Shown here one piece after another: positions 8,396 through 18,300 of a stretch of 64,000 bases of DNA. This DNA is from JBOFBH01 sp051657715 (lineage in GTDB: Bacteria > Actinomycetota > Actinomycetes > Actinomycetales > Angustibacteraceae): contig JBOFLF010000009.1 in NCBI GenBank assembly GCA_051657715.1, positions 1-64,000 of the forward strand, given 5' to 3'. The notes under the pieces are model-generated. The model had not been told where the DNA came from. It was given only the letters and a program-made list of their open reading frames with translations, and made no database searches. How positions within the stretch are numbered: position 1 is the stretch's first letter; each line of letters begins with the position of its first letter. A program made the translations under genes and the position numbers.

Positions 8396-9169
8396 GGGGA
8401 TGCGGCGGGCCTCGGCCACCAGGTACTCCGCCTCGACCGAGACGCCGTTGGCGGTGCCGAACCGGTCGAGGTGGGCCTGCACCGCATCCATCATCGCCTC
8501 GGCCCTCTCGCCCGCGGCGGCCATGGCGGCGATGTGCGCGGGCGAGACCCGCTCCAGCCACTCCCGGCCCTCTCGCGCTGAGGGGAAGGACCACGGCAGG
8601 CTCCGACGCCCGATCTCGACATCGACGAACCGGAGGGCGAGCACCTCCCTCAGGAAGGGCTCCGACCCCCAGTCGAGCGGACCGGACGCTCCCGCCCGGC
8701 TCTCGACGAAGGGGCGCATCACGCGGGTCATCTCAGCCATGTACCCATCCTCGGCCCACGCCGTGAACAGCAATCGGCCAGCCGGCGCGAGAACCCGGGC
8801 CACCTCGGCGACCGCAAGCCGCGGATCCGCGGCGAAGATCAGGCCGAAGGAGGACGCCACCAAGTCCTGGCTCGCGTCCTCGACGGGCTGGTCGGCCAAC
8901 TCCGCCACCTGCCAGGCGATCGCGTTGCCGCCTGCCTCGCTCGCGGCCCGGCCGAGCTCGACCATCCGAGGGGACAGGTCGGTGGCCGAGGTGTGCCACC
9001 CGGCCCCGGCCAGGCGACGAGCGACGCTCCCGGTCCCCGCTGCGACGTCGAGCGCGAAGCGCCCCCGACCCGGCCCGGCGATCTGCGCGAGGCTCACCGC
9101 GGCAGGCTCGAGCCGCTGCGCCAACGCCGGGTAGTGGCCCGCGTCCCATATGGTGGCCTCGCCTGGCAT
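8393..9169 (-). CDS. Class I SAM-dependent methyltransferase
   Basis: This is a 258-aa methyltransferase of the Methyltransf_11/25 type. Motif I is FALDVAAGTGSVARRLAGAG, the acidic residue after strand 2 lies in SATDLSPRMVELGR, and the strand-4 region is SFGLIFAADPRLAVAEVARV. These bind S-adenosylmethionine, and the acceptor is unknown. I chose the ATG at 9169 because GGAGG lies about 10 bases upstream. A GTG at 9205 would add 12 residues. The 3' end touches the integrase remnant, so the gene sits at an element boundary. It is 131 bp downstream of the Tc-like genes and could be transcribed with them. Confidence 0.85.
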   Translation of the reverse strand: MPGEATIWDAGHYPALAQRLEPAAVSLAQIAGPGRGRFALDVAAGTGSVARRLAGAGWHTSATDLSPRMVELGRAASEAGGNAIAWQVAELADQPVEDASQDLVASSFGLIFAADPRLAVAEVARVLAPAGRLLFTAWAEDGYMAEMTRVMRPFVESRAGASGPLDWGSEPFLREVLALRFVDVEIGRRSLPWSFPSAREGREWLERVSPAHIAAMAAAGERAEAMMDAVQAHLDRFGTANGVSVEAEYLVAEARRIP

Positions 9170-9300
9170 CCGCTCACACCCTCCGTGCTGAGAAGCAGTC
9201 ACCACCGACCCTTTCGCGCGTGACGCGATCGAGCAAGGTCATGTCACGGATCGGTCCATGCCAGCAGGCCCAGGACACACAGCCCGGGTGCCGACGCGAA

Positions 9301-12300
9301 CTAGCACGCGTACGAGAACATCCCGCCCCGGCCGCCCGGGGTGGGGTTCTCCGAGCAGTAGGCCCACGCCTCCCACGGGTTGTCCCGGTAGGCGACGTCC
9401 ATGATCGCCCCCCCATAGCTCTCACCGTTGGCCGCGGCGATCGGGCCGAAGATGACCACCGCGAGGACCGCCCCGACCGCCAACCACGCGACGTAGGTCG
9501 CCTGGAAGATCGGCCCGAACAGCCGGCTCTGGAAGGTGTGCAGGCCCTCGTGGTCCAGCAGGTCACCATGTCGACCGTCGAGGTTGCTGACCACGTTGCC
9601 CTGGGTGAACGCGAAGGTGCCGAACCCGAAACCGCCGTCGTACACGTGCCGGTTCTGCCGGCGGCTCAGCCCCTCCTGGTACTTCGCGCCGGAACCGTAG
9701 AACAGGTTCGTGGTGATGAGCAGGCCACCGAGCGCCGTCCCGACCAGGCCCCACGAGTAGTCGACGAGGAACGACGCCCACCCCGTCCAGCTGCCCCAGT
9801 CGTAGATCTGCATCGCTCCCGAGGCGATCGAGTTCACGAAGATGCCGACCGCGGCCGCCGACAGCAGCACCCCGCCGGTGACACCGAGGAACCCGCCCGC
9901 CGCGAACGCCCCCGCGGCCAGGCCGAAGGTGTTCCAGGCCAGCCAGCCACCGACCGCCCCGAGCAGGCCCCCCTCCAAGCCGTTCAGCAGGCAGTCGCCG
10001 AAGCTCTGCCCGTTCACCGCGCCGTGGATCACCCCGGCGACGAACCCGACGACGAACCCCACCGCGGCGGCGATCGCGTCGTCGATCCCGAACCACAACC
10101 CCGACGGGTCGCGCAGCGCGAGCGGGTTGTTCAGCGCGTAGGCGTACGCGTTCAGGCCCTGTGGGGTGCGCAGCGACCGGCTCGGGTCCTCGATGATGAA
10201 CCAGTCGGGGGTGACGAACCGGCCGGTCACGGCGCTGTACATCCTGGCCCCGAACTGGGCCAGTCCCAGCTCGCCGTCCGGGGCGATCCCCAGGTAGCGG
10301 TCCTCGGCCCCACCGCCGCCGCCCTGCAGGGGGACGCCGAACGCCGAGTACGCCTGCTGCGCCAACGGGTTCCCGGCCCGGTCGCACGTGGCGAGGATCG
10401 AGCCCAGGTGGTCCACGAGCAGGTAGTGGACCTCGCTGGCCCCGCCACCCGGCGGCGTCCGGAGCGTCGCCACGAGCAGCCCACCCAGCCGGACCGCCAC
10501 CCGCACCCCGCCCGGGCCGCGCTCGAAGTCCCCGAGGGTGTCGGTGTGCGCCACCGGCCCGGTGAGCGGCGCGACGGTCTTGCGGATCCGGGAGCCGTGG
10601 TGGTCGTAGACGAACGTCACCCGGGACCCGTCCGGTGCCACCGCGCTGACCAGCCGGTCGTACAGGTCGTAGGTCAACGCGGTCAGGCCCCCGTGGGACG
10701 TCGCCCGCCCGGCCCCGTCGTAGCCCACGGCGCTCGGCTGCCCGGCCCCCGCCGTGGCGAAGCCGGTCAACCGCCCGGCGTGGGCCGGGTCGTCGTAGCG
10801 ACAGGTGCCGTCCAGGCTCTCGGAGTTCTCCAGGACGTCGCCGGTCCCGTTGTAGGAGAACGTGTCCGCACGAAGCAGTGACCCGTCGCCGGCCCGGGTC
10901 CTGGAGGCGGTCACGCGGTACAGCGCGTCGTAGTCGAACTCCCGGCGGGTCACCCCGTCAGGCATCGAGTCCACGATCGAGGTGACGTTCCCGTTGACGT
11001 CGTACTCCACCCCCAGCCCGCGGACCAGCCCGGCGCCAGCCCCCCCGGGGGCGTGCAGCTGCGCGCCGACCAGGCGGCGGAACGCCGGGTCGAACTCGAA
11101 GCTCAGCGCGCACCCCCCGGCGAGGGCGACGGACCGTGGGCTCGCGTACTCGTCGTAGTCGACACCCTCGACGCTGGTCACGACACTGCCCCCGACGCTG
11201 CCCTCGACCCCGGTCACCAATGAGCTCGGCCCGGTCCGGTAGCGCAGCACGGTGCCGTCGGGTTGGGTGACCGCCCGCAGGTGCCCGTCGTAGCTGTACT
11301 CCTGGCCCTGCCGCAGGGTCTCCCCGCCGACCTTGACCCGGGTGGACGTCGTGCGGGCCGCGGCGTCGTAGTCGTACTCCGTGCGCACCCCTGCCGCGGT
11401 GCCCTCGCTCCCCTCGGTGACCGAGCGCAACAGCGTGCCGTCGTACTCCAGGCGCCGCACGACCTGGGGGTCCGCCGGTGCCCCGGGTGCGTCCGCTCCG
11501 GTGGCATCGAGCACCCGGGTCATCCGCCCGATCGGGTCGTAGTCGGTCACCAGCCGACGACCGAGGCCGTCCGTGCGCAACACCAGGTTGCCGCGCCCGT
11601 CGCGCCAGTAGCTGCGCTCGCCCGCGTCCGCGTGGGTGATCCGGATCGCCGGCCCCGGCCCGGCGTAGTGGTAGCGGACCGACTCCCGCCCGGAAGCGTC
11701 CGTGATCGCCACCACCCGGCCCAGGCCGTCCCGGGCATACCGGGTCACCGTGCTCGTGCCGTCGCCGACCGGTTGCTCGACGGCGACCAGGCGAGCCGCG
11801 GCGTCGTAGACCTCGACGGTGGCGGGCTCGGCGTCGGCGGTACCCGCGTCACGCTTGTCCACCCGGTCACCGAGGAACCGCACCCGCAGCGACGTGCCGT
11901 CCGGTCGCACCGCGCGCAGCAGCTGCCCCAGCACGTCGAACTCGTACCGGACGCCCCCGGTGACGTCCGCGTCAGCGGGCGGCACGTAGTCGGGGGCCGA
12001 ACGCCACCGGTTCGGGTGCTCCACGGCGGGCTTGCCGCGCACGTTCATCGTCCGGCGCTCCCGGGCCACCCACCGGGGGGCGCCGTCCGCGGCGTCCTCG
12101 CGACGGACCAGCTGCTCCAGGAGCTGACCGTCCGCGTCGTAGTGGTCCACCGCCACCGACGCGTCGGTGATCGTGGCGGGGTCGACGTCGTCCCCGAACT
12201 CGGTCGGCGACCGGCCCGGCCCGCGGGGCCGCGCGCTCGTCACCCGGGCCGGCACCACCTGGTCGCCCACCTGCCGCGCGAACTGGCACGCGTACGCCTG

Positions 12301-15300
12301 GGTCAGCGCGAGCAAGCCGTCCGAGGCGGTCTCCAGCTGCGCCCGCAGCCGCCCCAGCGGGGAGACGACGTACTCGGTGACCCGCCCGTCGGGCAGCCGA
12401 AGCCGGGTCGGCTGGGCCGAGCGCGGGTCGAACGCCGACGTCGTCTGGTGGCCGAGCGGGTCGGTCTGCCGCAGCGGGAACAGCCCGGCCTCGTCGTACT
12501 CGATGCGGGTCACCCCACCGGCCGGGTCGCGCTGGGCGACCACGTTGCCGTGGCTGTCGTGGGCGTACGCGGCCGTGTCCCGGTACCAGTCCGCGCTCCC
12601 GGTCGCCCCCTCGGCGACCAGCCCCCACCCCGGGTCGATCTCGCCCGCGTACCCGGCGGGCAGCTCAGCACCGACGAGCACCAGCTCGCGCTGGCGACGC
12701 AGCACGCCGCGGTCGGCCTGCCCGAGCGGGAGGCCGACGAAGTCCGGGCCGTCGTAGTGCCGCAGCTCGCGGCGCAGCAGCCGGCCGGTGCCGTCCCGGG
12801 TCTCGATCGTCGCCGGCAGCCCGACCAGCCATGCGTCCCCGCCGCGCGCGTAGCTGACCCGCTGCTCGACGACGAGGTCGGACTCGCCCGGCTCCGGCGC
12901 CTCGAACCGGCTGGTCTCCAGGCGCCGGACGAGGTTGCCCGAGTCGTCGTAGGCGTACTCAGCGCGCTGCACCCGCACCCGGCCCTGCGCCGGGACCTCG
13001 CTCGCGGTCGTGGACACCAGCCGCGGGACGTGCACGAACGCCGCCCGCCCACCAGGACCGGAGCCGGCGAACTCCTCGTGGGCCTCCCAGACCGTGGTGG
13101 CGTCCTGCCGCAGCACCGGCGCGTCGGCCCCCCGGCGCTCCAGGGTCCGCATCCGCACCATCGCCCCGGACAACGCCCGAGCCATCGCCCGCTCCGCCGC
13201 CGAGCCGTCGGTGCTGCCGGTGCTGTCGCCGCCCGAGCCCTGGGCGAAATCCATCACCTGGATGAGGTCCGGGCAGGACGCGTCGCCGTCCCGCACCTGC
13301 TCGACCTGCTCGAAGCCGCGCAGCTCGCGCTCGACGCCGTCGTAGTGACCGCGGTGGTACCGCATCCGGGTGCGGTCCACCCGGCCGGTCGCGCGGTCGG
13401 TCCGGACGATCTCGCTGACCACGTGCAGCGGGAACGGCAGGAACGTGCCCCACGGCTGACCGGCCTCGGCGTCCCGGCGGCGCTCGGCCGAACTGGTCGT
13501 GTAGGCGATGGTCGTCGTGGCACCGAACCCGTCGTCGATGCTGGTCAGCAGGTACGGCTTGGCCTCGCCGGTGAGCGGGGCGAACCGGTACCCGGTGTCC
13601 GTCCCGAGGCCCACGCCGGCCCGCGGTCGGCCCGACCACAGCAGGCCCGGGGTGCCGGTGCCGAGGAGGTCGACGAGGCTCACGTCCGCCCGACCGGGCA
13701 CCGGCGGGATGTCGATCGTGACCGGATCCGCCCAGCTGCGACCGGAGCGGTTCAGCCAGACCAGGACCCGGTCGTCGTCGCGGTAGACCAGGTCGGCCGC
13801 GCCGTCGCCGTCGACGTCGACGAGCGAGATCCGCTCGGGATCGTGGTGCGGCGGCAACAGCGGAGGGTGTGCCATGACGACCCGCTGCCCGAAGCGACCG
13901 CCGCCCCACGACGGCCAGTACTCGGCCCGGCCGGAGGCGATGACGACGATGTCGGTGAGGCCGTCCCCGTTGAGGTCCGCCAGGTGCACCCCGGTCTGGT
14001 CAAGAGCCACCGGCGGCGCTCCCGCAGGCCCGTGGCCGAGGAACCGCGGCGTGGTCCAGCCGTCCCGCCCCTGGTTGAAGGAGACCAGGAAGCCGCCGCG
14101 GGTGGAGGCGAGCAGGTCGGGGACGCCGTCCCCGTCGAGGTCGACGAGCCGCGAGCTGGTCGAGGCGAGGTCCAACGGCGGTTCACCCGCGAGCATCGCC
14201 GGGCGCGACGCCCAGCCACCGGCACCGGTGTTCACCGCGGCCACGCCGAGGTGCCCGGTGGCGCGCACGAGGTCCGCCGTGCCGTTCCCGTCGAGGTCGG
14301 CGAACGTCACCCCCCGCTGGCCCAGGACCAAACCGGCCGGCACCAGCGGCATCCGCCGGTACGGCCCGAACGAGCCGTCGCCGAGGTTCGGCCACCACAG
14401 GTGCCCGGCCACCCCGGTCTCCACCAGGTCCGGCAGGCCGTCGCCGTCGAGGTCGACGAGCGCGGCCCGCTCGTCGTCGAGAGACGGCGGTGGCGTGCCG
14501 CGGGCCGCGACGGCGCGGATCGGCTGGCGGCCCAGGTCAAGCTCGCGGTACCCGAGGACCACCGGCGGGTACGTCTCGACCGTGCCGTCAGCAGCCACCC
14601 CCTCCAGCCGGACGGCCTGCAGCAGGCTGGTGTCCGCGCCCGCGCGCGGTGCGACCGGTGCGTACTCCAGCACGTACCGGGCCGCCAGCGAGGCGGCCTC
14701 GGTCACGGTGTGCCGCTCGATCGCGTGGCACCGCAGGGCGATCGCCTGCTCGAACCCGGCCCGGCAGGACGTCGTGACGTCCTCGCGCGGGGAGTAGCCG
14801 AACCGGACGTCGAACGGCCCCCAGCTCACCTCGTCCAGGTAGGCGGTGCCGGCGTCCACGCGCCAGCGGTAGGCGATGCCGGTGCCGCCCGGGTCCTGCT
14901 CGTCGTCCACCAGCCAGGTCAGCGTCCCGGCGGGGCCCGACACCCGAGACGCCGGGGTCGCGCCAAGGCTGAACCGACGACCCTCCTTGGTCCGGACCGT
15001 CCAAGTGTCGCCGTCCCGGCTGATCTGCCAGCCCTGGGTGTCGCTGCGCGGCCGGTAGCGCCCACCGCCGACCGGCACCAGGGTCTCCGCGCCGGAGAGC
15101 ACGAACTCGTCGTCGTCGGTGTAGGCCGGCACCCCGCGGTCGGTCCGGCGGCTGATCGTCATCGGCCCCGCGAGCCGCCAGCCCAGGCCGAACGGGCCGG
15201 TGCCCTGCGCGGTCGAGTAGCGGAGGCTGAGCGACGGCCGCACCTGGCCAGGACCGGCGGGCACGACGATCGGGACGCCGTAGCTGCCGGTGCCCCGCAC

Positions 15301-15399
15301 CGGATCCGGTTGGAAGCGCTCACCGACGGACGTCAGCGCCCCGCCGCCGGTCGGCAGGCTCACCGCGCCCGCCCCCGACGTGGTCTCCACCGCGATCAC
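9301..15399 (-). CDS. TcB-TcC-type insecticidal toxin protein with metallopeptidase-like tip
   Basis: This 2032-aa protein corresponds to a fused TcB-TcC subunit. It starts with an SpvB-type domain (VSLPTGGGALTSVGERFQPD, about residues 10-260). FG-GAP/VCBS-like repeats follow (LVDLDGDGLPDLVE, LADLNGDGLTDIVV and LVDVDGDGAADLVY), then a TcdB middle region (DGFGATTTIAYTTS, RMRYHRGHYDG), then RHS repeats and an RHS core ending NPLALRDPSGLW near 1765. In Tc toxins this shell encloses the autocleaved C-terminal effector. The tip here has long hydrophobic Ala/Gly segments and HEGLHTFQ (first His about residue 1950), with NPWEAWAY further on. This HExxH-plus-Glu layout suggests a zinc peptidase and is an inference. 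The GTG start at 15399 overlaps the upstream stop codon (GTGA). The same frame stays open upstream, but that part is only the shadow of the TcA-like gene. No immunity gene follows. Confidence 0.88.
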   Translation of the reverse strand: MIAVETTSGAGAVSLPTGGGALTSVGERFQPDPVRGTGSYGVPIVVPAGPGQVRPSLSLRYSTAQGTGPFGLGWRLAGPMTISRRTDRGVPAYTDDDEFVLSGAETLVPVGGGRYRPRSDTQGWQISRDGDTWTVRTKEGRRFSLGATPASRVSGPAGTLTWLVDDEQDPGGTGIAYRWRVDAGTAYLDEVSWGPFDVRFGYSPREDVTTSCRAGFEQAIALRCHAIERHTVTEAASLAARYVLEYAPVAPRAGADTSLLQAVRLEGVAADGTVETYPPVVLGYRELDLGRQPIRAVAARGTPPPSLDDERAALVDLDGDGLPDLVETGVAGHLWWPNLGDGSFGPYRRMPLVPAGLVLGQRGVTFADLDGNGTADLVRATGHLGVAAVNTGAGGWASRPAMLAGEPPLDLASTSSRLVDLDGDGVPDLLASTRGGFLVSFNQGRDGWTTPRFLGHGPAGAPPVALDQTGVHLADLNGDGLTDIVVIASGRAEYWPSWGGGRFGQRVVMAHPPLLPPHHDPERISLVDVDGDGAADLVYRDDDRVLVWLNRSGRSWADPVTIDIPPVPGRADVSLVDLLGTGTPGLLWSGRPRAGVGLGTDTGYRFAPLTGEAKPYLLTSIDDGFGATTTIAYTTSSAERRRDAEAGQPWGTFLPFPLHVVSEIVRTDRATGRVDRTRMRYHRGHYDGVERELRGFEQVEQVRDGDASCPDLIQVMDFAQGSGGDSTGSTDGSAAERAMARALSGAMVRMRTLERRGADAPVLRQDATTVWEAHEEFAGSGPGGRAAFVHVPRLVSTTASEVPAQGRVRVQRAEYAYDDSGNLVRRLETSRFEAPEPGESDLVVEQRVSYARGGDAWLVGLPATIETRDGTGRLLRRELRHYDGPDFVGLPLGQADRGVLRRQRELVLVGAELPAGYAGEIDPGWGLVAEGATGSADWYRDTAAYAHDSHGNVVAQRDPAGGVTRIEYDEAGLFPLRQTDPLGHQTTSAFDPRSAQPTRLRLPDGRVTEYVVSPLGRLRAQLETASDGLLALTQAYACQFARQVGDQVVPARVTSARPRGPGRSPTEFGDDVDPATITDASVAVDHYDADGQLLEQLVRREDAADGAPRWVARERRTMNVRGKPAVEHPNRWRSAPDYVPPADADVTGGVRYEFDVLGQLLRAVRPDGTSLRVRFLGDRVDKRDAGTADAEPATVEVYDAAARLVAVEQPVGDGTSTVTRYARDGLGRVVAITDASGRESVRYHYAGPGPAIRITHADAGERSYWRDGRGNLVLRTDGLGRRLVTDYDPIGRMTRVLDATGADAPGAPADPQVVRRLEYDGTLLRSVTEGSEGTAAGVRTEYDYDAAARTTSTRVKVGGETLRQGQEYSYDGHLRAVTQPDGTVLRYRTGPSSLVTGVEGSVGGSVVTSVEGVDYDEYASPRSVALAGGCALSFEFDPAFRRLVGAQLHAPGGAGAGLVRGLGVEYDVNGNVTSIVDSMPDGVTRREFDYDALYRVTASRTRAGDGSLLRADTFSYNGTGDVLENSESLDGTCRYDDPAHAGRLTGFATAGAGQPSAVGYDGAGRATSHGGLTALTYDLYDRLVSAVAPDGSRVTFVYDHHGSRIRKTVAPLTGPVAHTDTLGDFERGPGGVRVAVRLGGLLVATLRTPPGGGASEVHYLLVDHLGSILATCDRAGNPLAQQAYSAFGVPLQGGGGGAEDRYLGIAPDGELGLAQFGARMYSAVTGRFVTPDWFIIEDPSRSLRTPQGLNAYAYALNNPLALRDPSGLWFGIDDAIAAAVGFVVGFVAGVIHGAVNGQSFGDCLLNGLEGGLLGAVGGWLAWNTFGLAAGAFAAGGFLGVTGGVLLSAAAVGIFVNSIASGAMQIYDWGSWTGWASFLVDYSWGLVGTALGGLLITTNLFYGSGAKYQEGLSRRQNRHVYDGGFGFGTFAFTQGNVVSNLDGRHGDLLDHEGLHTFQSRLFGPIFQATYVAWLAVGAVLAVVIFGPIAAANGESYGGAIMDVAYRDNPWEAWAYCSENPTPGGRGGMFSYAC

Positions 15400-18300
15400 C
15401 CGGCCCAGGTGAAGCCGTACTGGAGGATGACGACGACCTGTTCGACGAGGTCGCCGTTCAACCCGCCAGCCTCGGATCGCAACGCGCTGCCGGGCCGGGG
15501 CACGAGCTGGATCGTCCACTCCCCCAGCACGTCCGAGCCCATCGCCGCCTGGAAGGCGTTCCCCGGCTCGGTGGCCGCGGCACCGTCGGAGTCCGTGGTC
15601 ACGGTGGCCGGTGGCCGGCCAGGCAGGGTCAGGACGACGTCGACGTCGGCCGCCGAGACGTCGCCGGTGGTGAGCACCTGCACGGTGACCTGGGCGGTGC
15701 TGAAGTCCTGCTCGTTGCGGGGCAGGAACTGCGGGGTCACCGGCAGGGTCAGGGTGCCGGAGTCGAGGAACGGGTACCACGCCTCGGGGAAGTCCCACCG
15801 CGGCAGCAGGGTGCGCACGTGGACGAGCTCTCCGGGCAGCGCGGGTGCCGCGAGCACGGCGTCCCGCAGACCAGGGCTGAACTGCGCGGAGTAGTAGAAC
15901 ACCAGCCGGACGTCGCTGATGGTGCGGAAGTCGAGGTTGTTGCTGCGCCGCGGCAGCTCCAGCTCCCACGTGCTGGCGAGGCCGTGACCCTCGAACGTGC
16001 CGTGCAGGCGTGGGTCGGCGCGGAACAGCAGGCCGTCCCCGCGGGTGGTGTAGTCCGACAGGGCCATGGTGTCGGACTGGTGGAACCGCATCCGGTCGGA
16101 CCCGTCGGCGCTGCGGTAGCGGGAGATGTTCCCGCCGCGCAGGTAGCCGCGGATGCCGCCCGGTGGTGCCAGCGCGATCATCTCCACCTCGACCGCGCTG
16201 ATCCGCTGGGAGTGGAAACCCGGTGCGCGGTGGTCGAAGTCCCGCAGCGAGGTGTCGAGGGTGATCCGGCCGGTGCGCTGGAACTCGTAGAACGCGAACG
16301 GGTAGTCGTTGGCGAGGGAGACGACCTCCTTGAGGTTGGTCGTCTTGCCGCCGCGCTGGGTGACGAAGCTGTAGGTGAACGAGGAGACGTCCCGCAGCAG
16401 GTAGTCGCTGCCCAGCAGGCCGTCGGTGCCGCCGACCGGGTAGCTGCTGCGGATCACCGAGACCGAGGCGTCCGTCTCGAAGTTGTACGCCCGCTCCATG
16501 AGCTTGGCCGTCCGGATCGCCCAGAACTGGTAGTCCGCGCTGATCCCCCGCATGATGCTCGCCATCCGGGTCCACAGCTCGGGGGTGAACACCTCGTTCT
16601 CGAACGCGGTGAGCGCGTCGCGGGTGAGGTCGGCGCGCAGCTCGGCCGCCTGCACGCCGAGCGCGGCGGCGCGCTCGCGGGCCTGCGCGGAGGCCAGCTG
16701 CGCCTGCGCGATCGGGATCGCCGCGTTCATCTCCTCGATGCCGCGGCCCAACCGGTCGAGCTGGTACTCGTAGGACTTCTGACCGCCGAGCAGGGTGGCG
16801 GCAGCCGCCAGCTGCGCCCCCTCGCCCTGTGCCGAGCCCCGTTCGATGTCCGCTGCCAAGCCGCGGATCTCACTGCCGTACCAGTCCTTCCCGGCGCCGG
16901 TGGCGGTGGCGATGGACTGCCCGACGTACTGCCAGTACCCGGCGTCCGCGTAGCCGTCGCGGTCCTCCTGGGCGTGCTGGGCGCGCAGCGCGGCCAGGTC
17001 GGCCGCCGCACCCATGGCCGCGGTGTCCGCCGCGGCGGCGGCGAGCTGCTCGCCGCGGATCGCGACCTCGGCGTCGGCGAGCGCCGCGGCGCCCTGGAGC
17101 TCGCGGCGGGTCGCCGCCTCGCCCTCGGCCTGGTTCTGGAAGTTGACGTACTCCCGCTCGGCCTGGATCGACTGCTGGGCGAAGCCGCTCGCGACCTGCT
17201 GGAGGTAGTCGAAGGTGAAGATCGGGAACAGCGACGTGCCCCAGAAGTCCAGTCCCGCGTTCAGGTAGGCCCACCGGGCGAGGATGACCAGCAGGCTGCG
17301 GGCGAGCTGCGGGTTCACCGTGGACGCCTGGGAGGGGTCGGCGAGCACCGTCTTGGCGCTGTCCGCCGGGGCGGCGAGCGGAGCGAGGCTGAAGGCGGGT
17401 TCGGTCAGGGCGGGGCCGCCGTCCGCGGTCACCAGCCGCGCGTAGACGTCCTTCGCCTCGTCGAGGCGCTCCTCGCGGTAGAGGTCGTCGCCCCAGGCGA
17501 GCACGTTCTCCGCCAGTCGGATCCAGACGGACTCGGCCTCCAGGGCGTTGAGGTAGCTGTACCCGCTGGCGAGCAGGTAGTGCTGGTGCGCCCGGTCGTA
17601 GCGACCCAGGGCGTGGTGGCAGTCGGCCAGGCTGCTGGGCAGCACGTAGGCGTAGAGGTGGGTGAGGTAGGCGGCGGCCTCCCCGGCCCCGGTGGGACGG
17701 CACCACAGGTCCGAGACCGCCTGCACCGTCTGACGCCTGACGTACACCGTGTCGAGGAGTGCCTCGGCCGTCGGTGCCACGCCGTCCTGCCAGACCACGC
17801 TGGTGACCGTTCCCGCGGCGGGCAGCTCGAACGACCACGTCTCGGCGCTGGCCGCCCGCTCAGCGGGATTCGGCAGCGCGGTGCTGCTCCACCCGCCGTC
17901 CGCGCCGGGGAACCGGACGGTGACGGCGGACAGGTTCCCGTCGGCGATGAAATCGAGGCCGGCCAGGCGGGGGCGGACCACGGGCCGCTCGAGCAGCTGC
18001 GCACCGACGCTGCTCATCGCGATGTCGTCGACGGTGCCCTGACGCGGCAGCATCGCGGGGGAGTCGACGATCCGGTGGCCGCCTGCCCAGTCGGGCAGAT
18101 GGTGGGTGCTGAGGTCACTGGCATGCAGGCCGGGGGCGGTCAGCTCGGGAACGCCGACGTCACGGGTGGGCGAGCCGGGGGTGAGCGCTGGCCCACCTGG
18201 CCCGGGGCCGTCGGACCGTAGGCTGAGGCTGGGCTCCCACTCGGCGGTCACGGCGGTGAGGGTGTCGACCGCCGCCGCCAGCGCCGCTTTCGCCTCGGAG

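Noticed and set aside
11263..15894. 1,543-codon plus-strand frame opposite the TcB-TcC gene
   Set aside because: It is an Arg/Pro/Val-rich shadow caused by GC-rich third positions. The minus strand carries recognisable SpvB, FG-GAP and RHS domains.
15400..16575. N-terminal extension of the TcB-TcC frame
   Set aside because: This part overlaps the well-supported TcA-like gene in another frame. The GTG at 15399 with a 4-bp overlap is the natural start.
15819..18221. 800-codon plus-strand frame opposite the TcA-like gene
   Set aside because: Antisense shadow without motifs. The opposite frame has the TcA signature and a strong ribosome site.
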